Origin: Anaerozeibacter quisquiliarum
GTDB lineage: Bacteria; Bacillota; Clostridia; Christensenellales; Aristaeellaceae
Assembly: GCA_051162045.1 (NCBI GenBank)
Contig: JBISDI010000002.1
Direction: 5' to 3' (one strand)
DNA: 64,000 bases
A program made the translations under genes and the position numbers. Shown piece after piece: positions 1-7,385 of this stretch (within the stretch, counting starts at the first letter, position 1; the number at the start of each line of letters is the position of its first letter). A model generated the notes under the pieces. That model saw only the letters and a program-made list of their open reading frames with translations, searched no databases and was not told the origin of the DNA.

Positions 1-2
1 TG

Positions 3-31
3 AATAGTGAGCTCAATCATTGGGCTCACTA
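3..31. repeat. 10-bp inverted repeat at left edge, possible terminator
   Basis: Positions 3-12 (AATAGTGAGC) and 22-31 (GCTCACTATT) are exact reverse complements with a 9-base loop. This could be the terminator of a gene lying left of the window, but no clear T-run follows. On the minus strand an open frame (ATG at 68-66) reads through it off the edge, but its Shine-Dalgarno-like AAGGAGGG lies about 16 bases away, so I do not call a gene. Confidence 0.4.
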
Positions 32-175
32 TTGTCTTGTCTGGAAAATCTTCTTCGACCATCGCCATGGCGCTTTCAAACCCTCCTTAAATGACCACCA
101 ATTCGCCGCCAACGCAAACAAACCCGTTCAATCATCGTTGTTCATGATGCATATAAATTGTGCACGTTGAATAGC

Positions 176-264
176 AGCATATATACCATCGCGAGGAATA
201 TTAAAGTCCCTATGATGGTAGAAATTATTCTCTCAAATGAGCACAAAAATAGCCTATATACCAT
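176..264. repeat. Direct repeat of a 14-mer before the XRE gene
   Basis: AGCATATATACCAT (176-189) and AGCCTATATACCAT (251-264) match at 13 of 14 positions and lie 75 bp apart, about seven helical turns. They sit in the AT-rich stretch before the regulator at 330, where a helix-turn-helix protein would bind its own promoter. A weak promoter (TTGTGC 158-163, TATATA 180-185, 16-bp spacer) overlaps the first copy. The rest of 32-329 shows nothing else I can support. Confidence 0.45.
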
Positions 265-329
265 TATACGGATTTCATCATTTCTTGTAAATGCACTATC
301 CTATAAGCAAGGAAGGAGTGATTGCTGCG

Positions 330-695
330 GTGGTCAGCTATCAAGTGATTGGCTCACATCTCAAGAATGCGCGGCGACGGCTCGACCTGCTTCAAGTCGA
401 TGTTGCCGAACGCGCTGGGATAACACAAGCCTATTATGGCAAAATCGAACGCGGTGCGATTAAGCCCAACATAGACCGTCTGGCGGACTTATGTCAGGTA
501 CTTTGCATCCCGCTTGAAAGTGTTTTTCAAGGGGCGTTCGTGCCGGAAGGTTCGCTCCTGGATAACCTCCCTGCCCCGGCTGAGGAATTTGAGGTATATA
601 TGAATGAGATCGGGCAAAAGGTTGATACCCGAACAAAACTAATCCTCATGCGAATATGTGGGGAGCTTTCAAATCTCGGTCCAGAAATGGACTGA
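330..695 (+). CDS. XRE-family helix-turn-helix transcriptional regulator
   Basis: A protein of about 121 residues with an N-terminal Cro/CI-type helix-turn-helix: the segment IGSHLKNARRR followed by VAERAGITQAYYGKIERG is the classic XRE pattern in which the second helix contacts DNA. The C-terminal 50 residues have no clear domain and may dimerise. I chose GTG 330 because GGAAGGAG (311-318) precedes it by 11 bases; an ATG at 291 in frame has no ribosome site. It is monocistronic and closed by a strong terminator. A direct repeat upstream suggests autoregulation, which is inference. Targets are unknown. Confidence 0.8.
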   Translation: MVSYQVIGSHLKNARRRLDLLQVDVAERAGITQAYYGKIERGAIKPNIDRLADLCQVLCIPLESVFQGAFVPEGSLLDNLPAPAEEFEVYMNEIGQKVDTRTKLILMRICGELSNLGPEMD

Positions 696-697
696 TT

Positions 698-732
698 ACA
701 AAAGCGTCGCTCGAACCGAGCGGCGCTTTTGT
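698..732 (+). terminator. Intrinsic terminator of the XRE gene
   Basis: A 16-bp stem (ACAAAAGCGTCGCTCG paired with CGAGCGGCGCTTTTGT, one G-T wobble) begins three bases after the stop codon. The built-in A-run and T-run make it usable in both directions. Confidence 0.8.
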
Positions 733-873
733 AGTCCCCGGAAATCCATCATACATATTACTCCAAGCTCAGCAGTTTTCAATATTTTCTGTAAAGGGGA
801 CTTCTGTGGCGGAGTCGGTGATTTCCAGATTTCCAGAAATCGCTTCCGACCGCGGCCTGGCGCGATTGCCCTG

Positions 874-902
874 TTGACATCCATATACCGCTGTGATATG
901 CT
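874..902 (+). promoter_or_regulatory. Sigma-A promoter of the cobalamin riboswitch operon
   Basis: A consensus -35 TTGACA (874-879) and -10 TATGCT (897-902) are separated by 17 bases. Transcription would start near 909, just upstream of the riboswitch core. Confidence 0.75.
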
Positions 903-914
903 CTGTGTAATTGA

Positions 915-1078
915 ATATCGGGAACAGGTCATGGAAGTCGGGTGTGAATCCCGCGCAAGGCCGTTGCTGTAATTCGCCGGGGTTTTCGGGCACGATGCCA
1001 CTGGAGCGATCCGGGAAGGCGTCCGAGGACGGCCCCCTCAGGGGGCAGGCGATAAGCCAGAATACTTGCCTGTCTCCC
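915..1078 (+). promoter_or_regulatory. Adenosylcobalamin (B12) riboswitch
   Basis: The stretch holds the conserved landmarks of the cobalamin riboswitch family in order: GGGAACAGG then GGTGTGAATCCCGCGCA (941-957), the GTTGCTGTAA block (963-972), the GCCACTG core (997-1003), and the B12 box GATAAGCCAGAATACTTGCC (1051-1070). When bound by adenosylcobalamin this class usually shuts off the downstream gene. The leader then continues about 100 bases to a strong terminator at 1176, so control is probably by premature termination. The next gene is a cobaltochelatase followed by an ABC transporter, which fits B12 repression. Confidence 0.93.
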
Positions 1079-1175
1079 GCCGCGCAACGCGCGGCGTGTT
1101 CAGCTCTGCGGACCTCCGGAGCAATGGACATGGGTGAAGGCCGGGCGCCGGAGTTCTCCCCTGTTTGTTGTTTGT

Positions 1176-1211
1176 CAAACCCGTTCGCAGCGCAGGATGC
1201 GAACGGGTTTG
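1176..1211 (+). terminator. Riboswitch expression-platform terminator
   Basis: CAAACCCGTTCGCA (1176-1189) pairs perfectly with TGCGAACGGGTTTG (1198-1211) across an 8-base loop, followed by TTTTG. It lies between the riboswitch core and the first ATG at 1279, so it would end transcription when cobalamin is bound. An open frame running through it from 1165 is not a plausible start. Confidence 0.85.
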
Positions 1212-1278
1212 TTTTGTCCGCCCACACGCGATTTGCGTGTTCGCGATGGCAAATACACAAACATGGAGGGAACGACTT

Positions 1279-2148
1279 ATGACACAGCTCAAAGGTATCC
1301 TGGCCCTCGTCCTGGCGCTCACACTGCTGCTGTCGGTCGCGGCAAGCGGCCTGGCGGACACGGCGGCGAAGCCGGTGCTGCTGGCGGTGAGTTTTGGCAC
1401 CAGCTACAACGACAGCCGCGACGTTACCATCGGCGCGATCGAGAGCGCGCTGCAGGCGGCCTACCCCGCGTATGAGGTGCGCCGCGCCTTCACCAGCCAG
1501 ATCATCATCGACATCCTCAAGCAGCGCGACGGGCTTGAGACCGACAACGTCACCGAGGCCATGGACCGCCTGGTGAAAGGCGGCGTCAAGGACGTCGTGA
1601 TCCAGCCCACGCATGTGATGAACGGCTTCGAGTACGACGACGTGGTCGCCGAGGTCGCGCCCTACAAGGACAGATTTGACAGCTTCAAAATCGGTGAGCC
1701 GCTCCTCGTCTCGGATGCGGACTATGACGGGGTCGTCGCCGCCATCACCGCCGGAACCGCCGATTACGACGCGGACGGCACGGCCATCGTGTTCATGGGC
1801 CACGGCACCGAGCACGCGTCCAACGCGACCTACGCCAAGCTGCAGCAGAGGCTTAAGGACGCGGGCCACGCCAACTACTTCATCGGCACGGTGGAGGCCG
1901 AGCCGACCGTCGGGGATGTGCTCGAAGCGGTCAAGGCGAGCGGCGCGGCCAAGGTCGTGCTGCTGCCGCTGATGATCGTGGCGGGCGACCATGCCAACAA
2001 CGACATGGCCGGCGACGAGGAGGATTCCTGGAAGTCCGTGTTCACCAAGGCGGGCTTTGAGGTGGAATGCGTCCTCGAGGGCCTGGGCCAGAACGCCGCC
2101 ATCGGGCAGATGTTCGTCGAGCACGCGGCCGCCGCCATGGCGCGGTAA
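1279..2148 (+). CDS. cbiK: Exported CbiK-type sirohydrochlorin cobaltochelatase
   Basis: A 289-residue class II chelatase (CbiK family) that inserts Co2+ into sirohydrochlorin in the anaerobic cobalamin route. The family's metal-binding triad is in place: His175 in GHGTEH, Glu206 in TVEAEP and His238 in AGDHANND, with spacing like the known His-Glu-His of CbiK. Unlike cytoplasmic CbiK it starts with a signal peptide (positively charged MTQLKG, hydrophobic stretch to about residue 22, ASGLA cleavage-like site), so it should act outside the membrane; exported CbiK proteins are known in Desulfovibrio. ATG 1279 follows GGAGGG at 1265. It is first in a B12-riboswitch operon with an Fe/B12-type transporter, so its substrate outside the cell (a tetrapyrrole or the metal itself) is open. 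Confidence 0.88.
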   Translation: MTQLKGILALVLALTLLLSVAASGLADTAAKPVLLAVSFGTSYNDSRDVTIGAIESALQAAYPAYEVRRAFTSQIIIDILKQRDGLETDNVTEAMDRLVKGGVKDVVIQPTHVMNGFEYDDVVAEVAPYKDRFDSFKIGEPLLVSDADYDGVVAAITAGTADYDADGTAIVFMGHGTEHASNATYAKLQQRLKDAGHANYFIGTVEAEPTVGDVLEAVKASGAAKVVLLPLMIVAGDHANNDMAGDEEDSWKSVFTKAGFEVECVLEGLGQNAAIGQMFVEHAAAAMAR

Positions 2149-2220
2149 TCAGCAACGCTCCGCGCGCGACGGGGGGCTCGGCGCGCGCGGGGGCGTCCGG
2201 AAGCGGAAGGGAAGCATCAC

Positions 2221-2721
2221 ATGAAAAAATGGACGTTTATTCTGGCGCTTTTGCTGCTGGCCGCGCTGCCGTCGGCAGGCCTCGCCGAGCCGGTCGCAAC
2301 GGCCGCGCCGGTCGCAACGCCGCAGGCGCGGCCCCTCTACGCCGATCAGATCGCGGAAGGCACCTACGCCATCGCCGTTTCGTCGAGCTCGTCGATGTTC
2401 CGCGTGGTGGACGCGCAGCTGACCGTCAAGGACGGGGCCATGACCTGCGTCATCACCATGAGCGGCAAGGGCTACGGCAAGCTCTACATGGGCACCGGCG
2501 AGCAGGCGCTCGCCGACACGGAGGAAAGCCACATCCCCTGCGTCGTCACCGCGGAGAAGGCCGTCACCTTCGAGGTGCCGGTGGAGGCGCTCGACATGGG
2601 CATCGACTGCGCCGCCTGGAGCATCAAGAAGGAAAAGTGGTACGACCGCGTGCTGGTGTTTCAGTCCGCGCCGCTGCCCGCCGAGGCGCTGATGCCCGCG
2701 GAAGCGGACGCGGCGGGATAG
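2221..2721 (+). CDS. Exported protein with the same extra domain as the adjoining binding protein
   Basis: A 166-residue secreted protein: signal peptide at residues 1-22 (LPSAGLA end), then a short Pro/Ala linker, then one beta-rich domain (about 40-155). The domain reads like the N-terminal domain of the next gene: GTYAIAV, LTVKDGAMT, a Tyr-Gly-Lys-Leu-Tyr segment, TFEVPVEALD, then a WYDRVLVF strand, matching GWYTVRA, LTVADGVVT, YYEYMVVG, TFEIPI and IEYTLRF there. The pattern resembles small Ig-like haem or metal-binding domains such as NEAT, but I cannot confirm that family. It ends five bases before the next start. Likely a surface capture or relay protein for the cognate transporter; this is inference. 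Confidence 0.6.
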   Translation: MKKWTFILALLLLAALPSAGLAEPVATAAPVATPQARPLYADQIAEGTYAIAVSSSSSMFRVVDAQLTVKDGAMTCVITMSGKGYGKLYMGTGEQALADTEESHIPCVVTAEKAVTFEVPVEALDMGIDCAAWSIKKEKWYDRVLVFQSAPLPAEALMPAEADAAG

Positions 2722-2725
2722 GCCG

Positions 2726-4180
2726 ATGAAGCGGCTTGGATGGGCGCTGGTGGCGCTTTGCCTGCTGCTCGCGCCGCTCGGCGCGGGCGCTGCTGCGCTG
2801 CCCGCCGACGGATGGTATACCGTCCGGGCAACGCTCACCGGCGGCTCCGGCCGGGCGAGCGTCGCCTCGCCCGCCGCGCTGACGGTCGCGGACGGCGTTG
2901 TCACCGCCACGGTCGTGTGGTCCAGCCCCTACTACGAGTACATGGTCGTGGGCGGCGAGACCTACCACCCGGTGCAGGCGGAGGGCAACGCCACCTTTGA
3001 AATCCCCATAACGCTGGACGCCGACATTCCGGTCAGCGCGCAGACGGTGGCCATGAGCGAGCCGCACCTGATCGAGTACACCCTGCGGTTCGATTCCGCG
3101 ACGCTCGAGCCCGTGCGGGCAGGCGGCGGGCTGGGCAACGGCTGGCAGCGCGAGCGCAGCATGGCGCTTGAATACGCCTCGCAGTTCTCCGTGGACTACT
3201 ACGCGGGCGGCTACAAGCTCATCCGCCTCGCCGACGGCAGCCGCTTTCTGACGGTACCGGAGGGGGCGCGGGCGCCGGACGGCATTGACGCGGACATCGC
3301 GGTGCTCCGCCAGCCCATCGCGGACATCTACCTCGTCGCCACCTCCGCCATGTGCCTGTTCGACGCGCTGGACGCCTTGGACGCCGTCGGCCTGTCCGGC
3401 ACAAAGGCGGAGGGCTGGTACAACGAGAACGCGCGCGCGGCGATGGAGGCGGGCGACATCCGCTTCGCCGGAAAATACAGCGAGCCGGACTACGAGCTGA
3501 TCCTCGCCTCGGGCTGCCCTCTGGCCGTCGAATCGCTGATGATTGCCCACGCGCCCCAGGTCAGGGAGAAGCTCGAGGATTTGGGCATCCCGGTGCTGGT
3601 CGACCGGTCGAGCCTGGAAGTGCATCCGCTGGGCCGGACGGAATGGCTCAAGCTCTACGCCGCGCTGCTCAACCGGGAGGACGTGGCCGAGGCGCTTTTC
3701 AACGGCCAGGCCGAATGCCTGAACGAGGCCGCGAGCAAGGAGACCACCGGCAAGACCGTGGCGTTTTTCTACATCAGCAGCTCGGGCTACGCCGTCGCGC
3801 GCAAGTCCGGCGACTACGTCACCCGGATGATCGAGCTCGCGGGCGGCAGCTACGTCTTTGACGACCTCGGCGATCCCGAAACCGCCGCCTCCACGGTCAC
3901 GCTGGAGATGGAGAAGTTCTACGCGACCGCCAAGGACGCGGACTTCATCGTCTACAACAGCACGATCGGCGGCGAGCTGAAGACCCTGGACGAGCTGATC
4001 GCCAAGAACGCGCTGCTGAAGGATTTCAAGGCCGTGCAAAACGGGAACGTCTGGTGTACGAACAAAAACCTGTTTCAGGAGACGACGCAGTTGGGGCGGA
4101 TGATCCTGGACATCAACCGCATGCTCGAAAACGACGACCCGGCGCTTACGGCGCTCGAGTACCTGTACAAGCTCCAATAG
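2726..4180 (+). CDS. ABC transporter binding protein (BtuF/FecB-like) with N-terminal extra domain
   Basis: A 484-residue exported protein: signal peptide to about residue 24, a beta-rich domain (27-125) shared with the preceding gene, then a class III (TroA/BtuF-like) binding domain (about 150-484) with two lobes joined by a long helix. Typical segments are IADIYLVATSAMCLFDALDA, VLVDRSS, and TAKDADFIVYNSTIGG near the C-terminal lobe. Such proteins deliver cobalamin, haem or siderophores to FecCD permeases, and the permease and ATPase follow at once. No lipobox Cys is evident in the signal peptide, so anchoring is unclear. Riboswitch control points to corrinoid or a cobalt complex as ligand, but the fused domain also leaves a haem-like compound possible. 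Confidence 0.75.
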   Translation: MKRLGWALVALCLLLAPLGAGAAALPADGWYTVRATLTGGSGRASVASPAALTVADGVVTATVVWSSPYYEYMVVGGETYHPVQAEGNATFEIPITLDADIPVSAQTVAMSEPHLIEYTLRFDSATLEPVRAGGGLGNGWQRERSMALEYASQFSVDYYAGGYKLIRLADGSRFLTVPEGARAPDGIDADIAVLRQPIADIYLVATSAMCLFDALDALDAVGLSGTKAEGWYNENARAAMEAGDIRFAGKYSEPDYELILASGCPLAVESLMIAHAPQVREKLEDLGIPVLVDRSSLEVHPLGRTEWLKLYAALLNREDVAEALFNGQAECLNEAASKETTGKTVAFFYISSSGYAVARKSGDYVTRMIELAGGSYVFDDLGDPETAASTVTLEMEKFYATAKDADFIVYNSTIGGELKTLDELIAKNALLKDFKAVQNGNVWCTNKNLFQETTQLGRMILDINRMLENDDPALTALEYLYKLQ

Positions 4181-4193
4181 AGAAGGAGACGGC

Positions 4194-5219
4194 ATGGAAC
4201 GGACCGACAAGGGGCGGCGCGCGCGATACGCGATCGTCCTGATCTCACTGCTGGCGGTGTTTGTGGCCCTGGTCTGCCTGAGCGCGCTGCTGGGCAGCGT
4301 GCGCGCGTCGGTTCCGGATACGCTGCGCGCGCTGCTTGCGCGCGAGGGGGACGACACGCTGACCCGCGTGATCTGGAAGATCCGCCTGCCGCGCATGCTC
4401 GCGGGGATCCTGCTGGGCGGCGCGCTGGCGCTTTCGGGCTTCCTGTTGCAGACATTCTTCAACAATCCCATCGCGGGGCCGTATGTGCTGGGCATCTCCT
4501 CGGGCGCGAAGCTGACGGTGGCGCTGGTGATGGTGCTGGTGCTCGGCGCGAACCGCAGCGTCGGCTCCGTGGCGCTGATCGCGGCGGCCTTCGCGGGCGC
4601 GATGCTCTCGATGGGCTTTGTGCTGCTGATCTCCCAAAAGATGCGCAGGTCGGCGGCGCTGATCGTCAGCGGCGTGATGCTCGGCTACATCTTCACCGCC
4701 ATCACCGACTTCATCGTCACCTTCGCCGACGACGCGAGCATCGTCAACCTCCACAATTGGTCGCGCGGCAGCTTCTCCGGCGTCTCCTGGAGCGACGTGC
4801 GGGTGATGGCCGCGGTCGTGCTCGCCACCTCGCTGCTCGTGTTTCTGCTTTCGAAGCCCATCGGCGCATACCAGCTCGGCGAGCCGTACGCGCAGAGCAT
4901 GGGCGTGAACGTCGGGGCGTTCCGCGTGGCGCTGGTGCTGCTCTCCAGCGTGCTGTCCGCCTGCGTGACCGCCTTCGCGGGGCCGATCTCGTTCGTGGGC
5001 ATCGCGGTGCCACACCTGGTCAAGGCGCTGCTGAACACATCGCGGCCGCTGTTGGTCGTCCCCATGTGCTTTCTGGGCGGGGCCGTCTTCTGCCTCGGCT
5101 GCGACCTGATTGCGCGGACGCTGTTTTCGCCGCTGGAGCTGAGCATCAGCTCGGTAACCGCCGTGTTCGGCGCGCCGGTCGTCATCGCCGTGATGCTCAA
5201 ACGGCGCGCGAGGGATTGA
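4194..5219 (+). CDS. FecCD/BtuC-family ABC transporter permease
   Basis: A 341-residue integral membrane protein with about ten hydrophobic helices, the usual BtuC/FecCD architecture. Family landmarks include IRLPRMLAGILLGGALALSG near residues 60-80, NPIAGPYVLGISSGA, and GPISFVGIAVPHLVK near 265-280, where the cytoplasmic loop meets the ATPase. It imports a corrinoid, haem or ferric siderophore together with the binding protein upstream and the ATPase downstream. Its ATG has an AGAAGGAG site and the ATPase begins two bases after its stop, so the three are one transport unit under the B12 riboswitch. Confidence 0.88.
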   Translation: MERTDKGRRARYAIVLISLLAVFVALVCLSALLGSVRASVPDTLRALLAREGDDTLTRVIWKIRLPRMLAGILLGGALALSGFLLQTFFNNPIAGPYVLGISSGAKLTVALVMVLVLGANRSVGSVALIAAAFAGAMLSMGFVLLISQKMRRSAALIVSGVMLGYIFTAITDFIVTFADDASIVNLHNWSRGSFSGVSWSDVRVMAAVVLATSLLVFLLSKPIGAYQLGEPYAQSMGVNVGAFRVALVLLSSVLSACVTAFAGPISFVGIAVPHLVKALLNTSRPLLVVPMCFLGGAVFCLGCDLIARTLFSPLELSISSVTAVFGAPVVIAVMLKRRARD

Positions 5220-5221
5220 CG

Positions 5222-6334
5222 ATGGATTACTTTTTTTCCACCCATCAGCTGACGGTCGGCTACAACGGCCGGCCGCTGATCCGCGACATCGAGATACGGC
5301 TTCCCAAGGGCCGAATCCTGACGTTGATCGGCCCGAACGGCTCCGGCAAGTCCACGATCCTGCGCAGCATCACCCGGCAGCTCAAAAGCATCGCCGGCAC
5401 GGTGTACATCGGCGGGCGCTCCGTCGGGGAGATGGCGAACCGCGAGCTTGCGCGCCGGGCGTCCGTCGTGCTGACGGAAAAGGTGCGCACGGAGCTGATG
5501 ACCTGCGAGGAGATCGTGCAGGCGGGGCGCTACCCCTATACCGGCGCGCTGGGCGTGCTCGGGGAGACGGACCGGGCCGCCGTGCGCGAGGCGATGGCGC
5601 TGGTCAACGTGTCGGACCTCAGGGACCGCGACTTCATGCGGATCAGCGACGGGCAGCGCCAGCGCGTATTGATCGCGCGGGCCATCTGCCAGCAGCCCGA
5701 GGTCCTTGTGCTGGACGAGCCAACCTCCTACCTGGACATACGCTACGAGCTGGAGCTGCTGGACATCCTGCGGGATATGGCGCGCTCGCGCGGCATGGCC
5801 ATCATCCTGTCGCTGCACGAGCTCGATTTGGCACAGCGGATTTCGGACGACGTGCTGTGCGTCAAGGGCGAATACATCGCCCACTACGGCCATGCGAAAG
5901 AGATCTTCCGGCGCGAGCTCATTTGCGAGCTTTACGGCCTCGAGGGCGGCAGCTACAACCCGTTGTTCGGGAGCATCGAAATGAAGCGGCCCGCGGGCGA
6001 GCCGCGCGTATTCGTGATCGCGGGCGGCGGTACGGGCGTCGAGGCTTACCGGACGCTGCAGAAAAAGAGGATCCCCTTCATCACCGGCGTGCTGCATAAA
6101 AACGACGTAGACTACCAGGTGGCGCGCGACCTGGCAAGCGCCGTCGTCGCCGAACACAGCTTCGATCCCATCTCCGATACGGTTTATCAGCAGGCGCTTG
6201 AAAAGCTGCTCGGTTGCGACATCGTCTGGAATTGCCTTACGGAATACGGCGGGATCAACATCCGCAACCGAGAGCTGCTCGAACGGGCGAGAATGATGGG
6301 GCGCAAGGTGTTCGAGAACCCGGAAGCGTTGTAA
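5222..6334 (+). CDS. BtuD/FecE-type ABC ATPase with about 110-residue C-terminal extension
   Basis: A 370-residue protein. Residues 1-255 are a normal iron/B12-class ATPase: Walker A GPNGSGKST at 37-45, signature ISDGQRQRVLIARA, Walker B VLVLDEPTSYLD and the switch histidine in LSLHELD. Usual members end near 260 residues; here a separate domain follows (about 258-370) with VFVIAGGGTGVEAYRTL, a Rossmann-like glycine segment, then GVLHKNDVDYQVA and a CDIVWNCLTEYGGINIRNRE tail. The extension could bind a nucleotide, the cofactor or a regulator; its role is unknown to me. ATG 5222 lies just after the permease stop (5217-5219). It is the last gene of the riboswitch operon. Confidence 0.85.
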   Translation: MDYFFSTHQLTVGYNGRPLIRDIEIRLPKGRILTLIGPNGSGKSTILRSITRQLKSIAGTVYIGGRSVGEMANRELARRASVVLTEKVRTELMTCEEIVQAGRYPYTGALGVLGETDRAAVREAMALVNVSDLRDRDFMRISDGQRQRVLIARAICQQPEVLVLDEPTSYLDIRYELELLDILRDMARSRGMAIILSLHELDLAQRISDDVLCVKGEYIAHYGHAKEIFRRELICELYGLEGGSYNPLFGSIEMKRPAGEPRVFVIAGGGTGVEAYRTLQKKRIPFITGVLHKNDVDYQVARDLASAVVAEHSFDPISDTVYQQALEKLLGCDIVWNCLTEYGGINIRNRELLERARMMGRKVFENPEAL

Positions 6335-6381
6335 TGCCGTCTGCAGATAAGACGCGCGTCTTCCCTGGGCAATCGCCGGGA

Positions 6382-6410
6382 TTGTATTTGTCTTGATGAT
6401 TTGTTATGAT
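6382..6410 (+). promoter_or_regulatory. Sigma-A promoter of the hydrolase gene
   Basis: TTGTAT (6382-6387) and TATGAT (6405-6410) with a 17-base spacer, 34 bases before the ATG. It suggests that the hydrolase is transcribed apart from the B12 operon. Confidence 0.6.
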
Positions 6411-6443
6411 GGATGCAAGCATAAACAACAGGAGGAAGTTCCC

Positions 6444-7301
6444 ATGAACCAGCCCGACATCCAACGAATCGCCTGCAACCCCTCCCTGTCCGGGATGGCG
6501 GAAGCGCTGCCGAACATCGTCTATTCAAGCGCCGCCGGCGCGGAGGTTGCGCTGACCCTGCTGCTGCCCTGGGGCGCGCGGGAGCGCGGGGAACGCCTGC
6601 CGCTGATCGTGTTCATCCAGGGCAGCGGCTTCACGTTCCCGAACGTCGGATACCAGTTGCCGCAACTGGGCTGGTACGCCCAAAACGGCTACGCCGTGGC
6701 CACGCTGACCCACCGCAGTTGCCTGGACGGGCATCCCTTCCCGGCGTACATTCAGGATGTCAAGACCGCCGTGCGCTTCCTCAAGAAGCACGCGGACGAG
6801 TACGCGATCGACGCCTCCCGCATATGCGCCTGGGGCACCTCCTCCGGCGGCAACACCGCGCTGCTGCTGGGGCTGACCGCGGACGACCCCGCCTTCAAGA
6901 CCGGCGAGCACGCCGATCAGTCCGACGCCGTGAACCTGGTCGTGGAATGCTTCGGCCCGACGGACCTCGTGAAGATGCTGGACGGCGCCGACCCGGACGC
7001 GCCGGTCATGGAGGACATCTTCCTCGCGCTGGCGGCCGGGCGGGACATGCGCGCGGTGATGCGCGATATGAGCCCGGTTTATTACCTGGCGCCGGGGCGG
7101 GCGTACCCTCCGGCGCTGCTCATACACGGCGACGCGGACGATGTGGTGCCCCACGAGCAGATGGTGCTGATGTACCGCGCGCTTCAGGCCCACGGCGTGG
7201 ACGCGCGGGCGATCACGGTCGAGGGCGCACCGCACGAGGGCAGCTTCTGGAGCCGCGAACTGCACGACGTCATCCTGGGCTACCTGCGCGAGAAGCTGTA
7301 G
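6444..7301 (+). CDS. Alpha/beta-hydrolase (esterase/lipase-like)
   Basis: A 285-residue cytoplasmic hydrolase of the alpha/beta fold, closest in layout to BD-FAE/Aes-type carboxylesterases. The nucleophile elbow is GTSSGG near residue 136, the acid is in HGDADDVVP near 230, and the base is the His of GAPHEG near 262, so the Ser-Asp-His triad is complete. The oxyanion region is IQGSGF near residue 59 (instead of the more usual HGGG). ATG 6444 follows AGGAGGAAG. The substrate cannot be told; acetylated sugars or small esters are typical of the family. An AraC-type regulator lies just downstream. Confidence 0.75.
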   Translation: MNQPDIQRIACNPSLSGMAEALPNIVYSSAAGAEVALTLLLPWGARERGERLPLIVFIQGSGFTFPNVGYQLPQLGWYAQNGYAVATLTHRSCLDGHPFPAYIQDVKTAVRFLKKHADEYAIDASRICAWGTSSGGNTALLLGLTADDPAFKTGEHADQSDAVNLVVECFGPTDLVKMLDGADPDAPVMEDIFLALAAGRDMRAVMRDMSPVYYLAPGRAYPPALLIHGDADDVVPHEQMVLMYRALQAHGVDARAITVEGAPHEGSFWSRELHDVILGYLREKL

Positions 7302-7385
7302 CAACCATTGCCTGGGCCGGGACGGGAGTTGCGCAATCCCGGTCAAGACACCCCCTTCCCCGAGATGTTACACTATGCCCGGGTG

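Noticed and set aside
66..68. Start of a minus-strand gene running off the left edge
   Set aside because: Only 22 codons are visible, the ribosome site is about 16 bases away, and an inverted repeat lies within it.
1165..1278. N-terminal extension of the cobaltochelatase gene from 1165
   Set aside because: It would be translated through the riboswitch terminator hairpin and lacks a ribosome site; ATG 1279 has GGAGGG and starts a proper signal peptide.
769..2124. Long open frames opposite real genes (for example the minus frame over the cobaltochelatase)
   Set aside because: High GC produces long antisense frames; they lack ribosome sites and known motifs and have biased His/Arg/Ala-rich composition.
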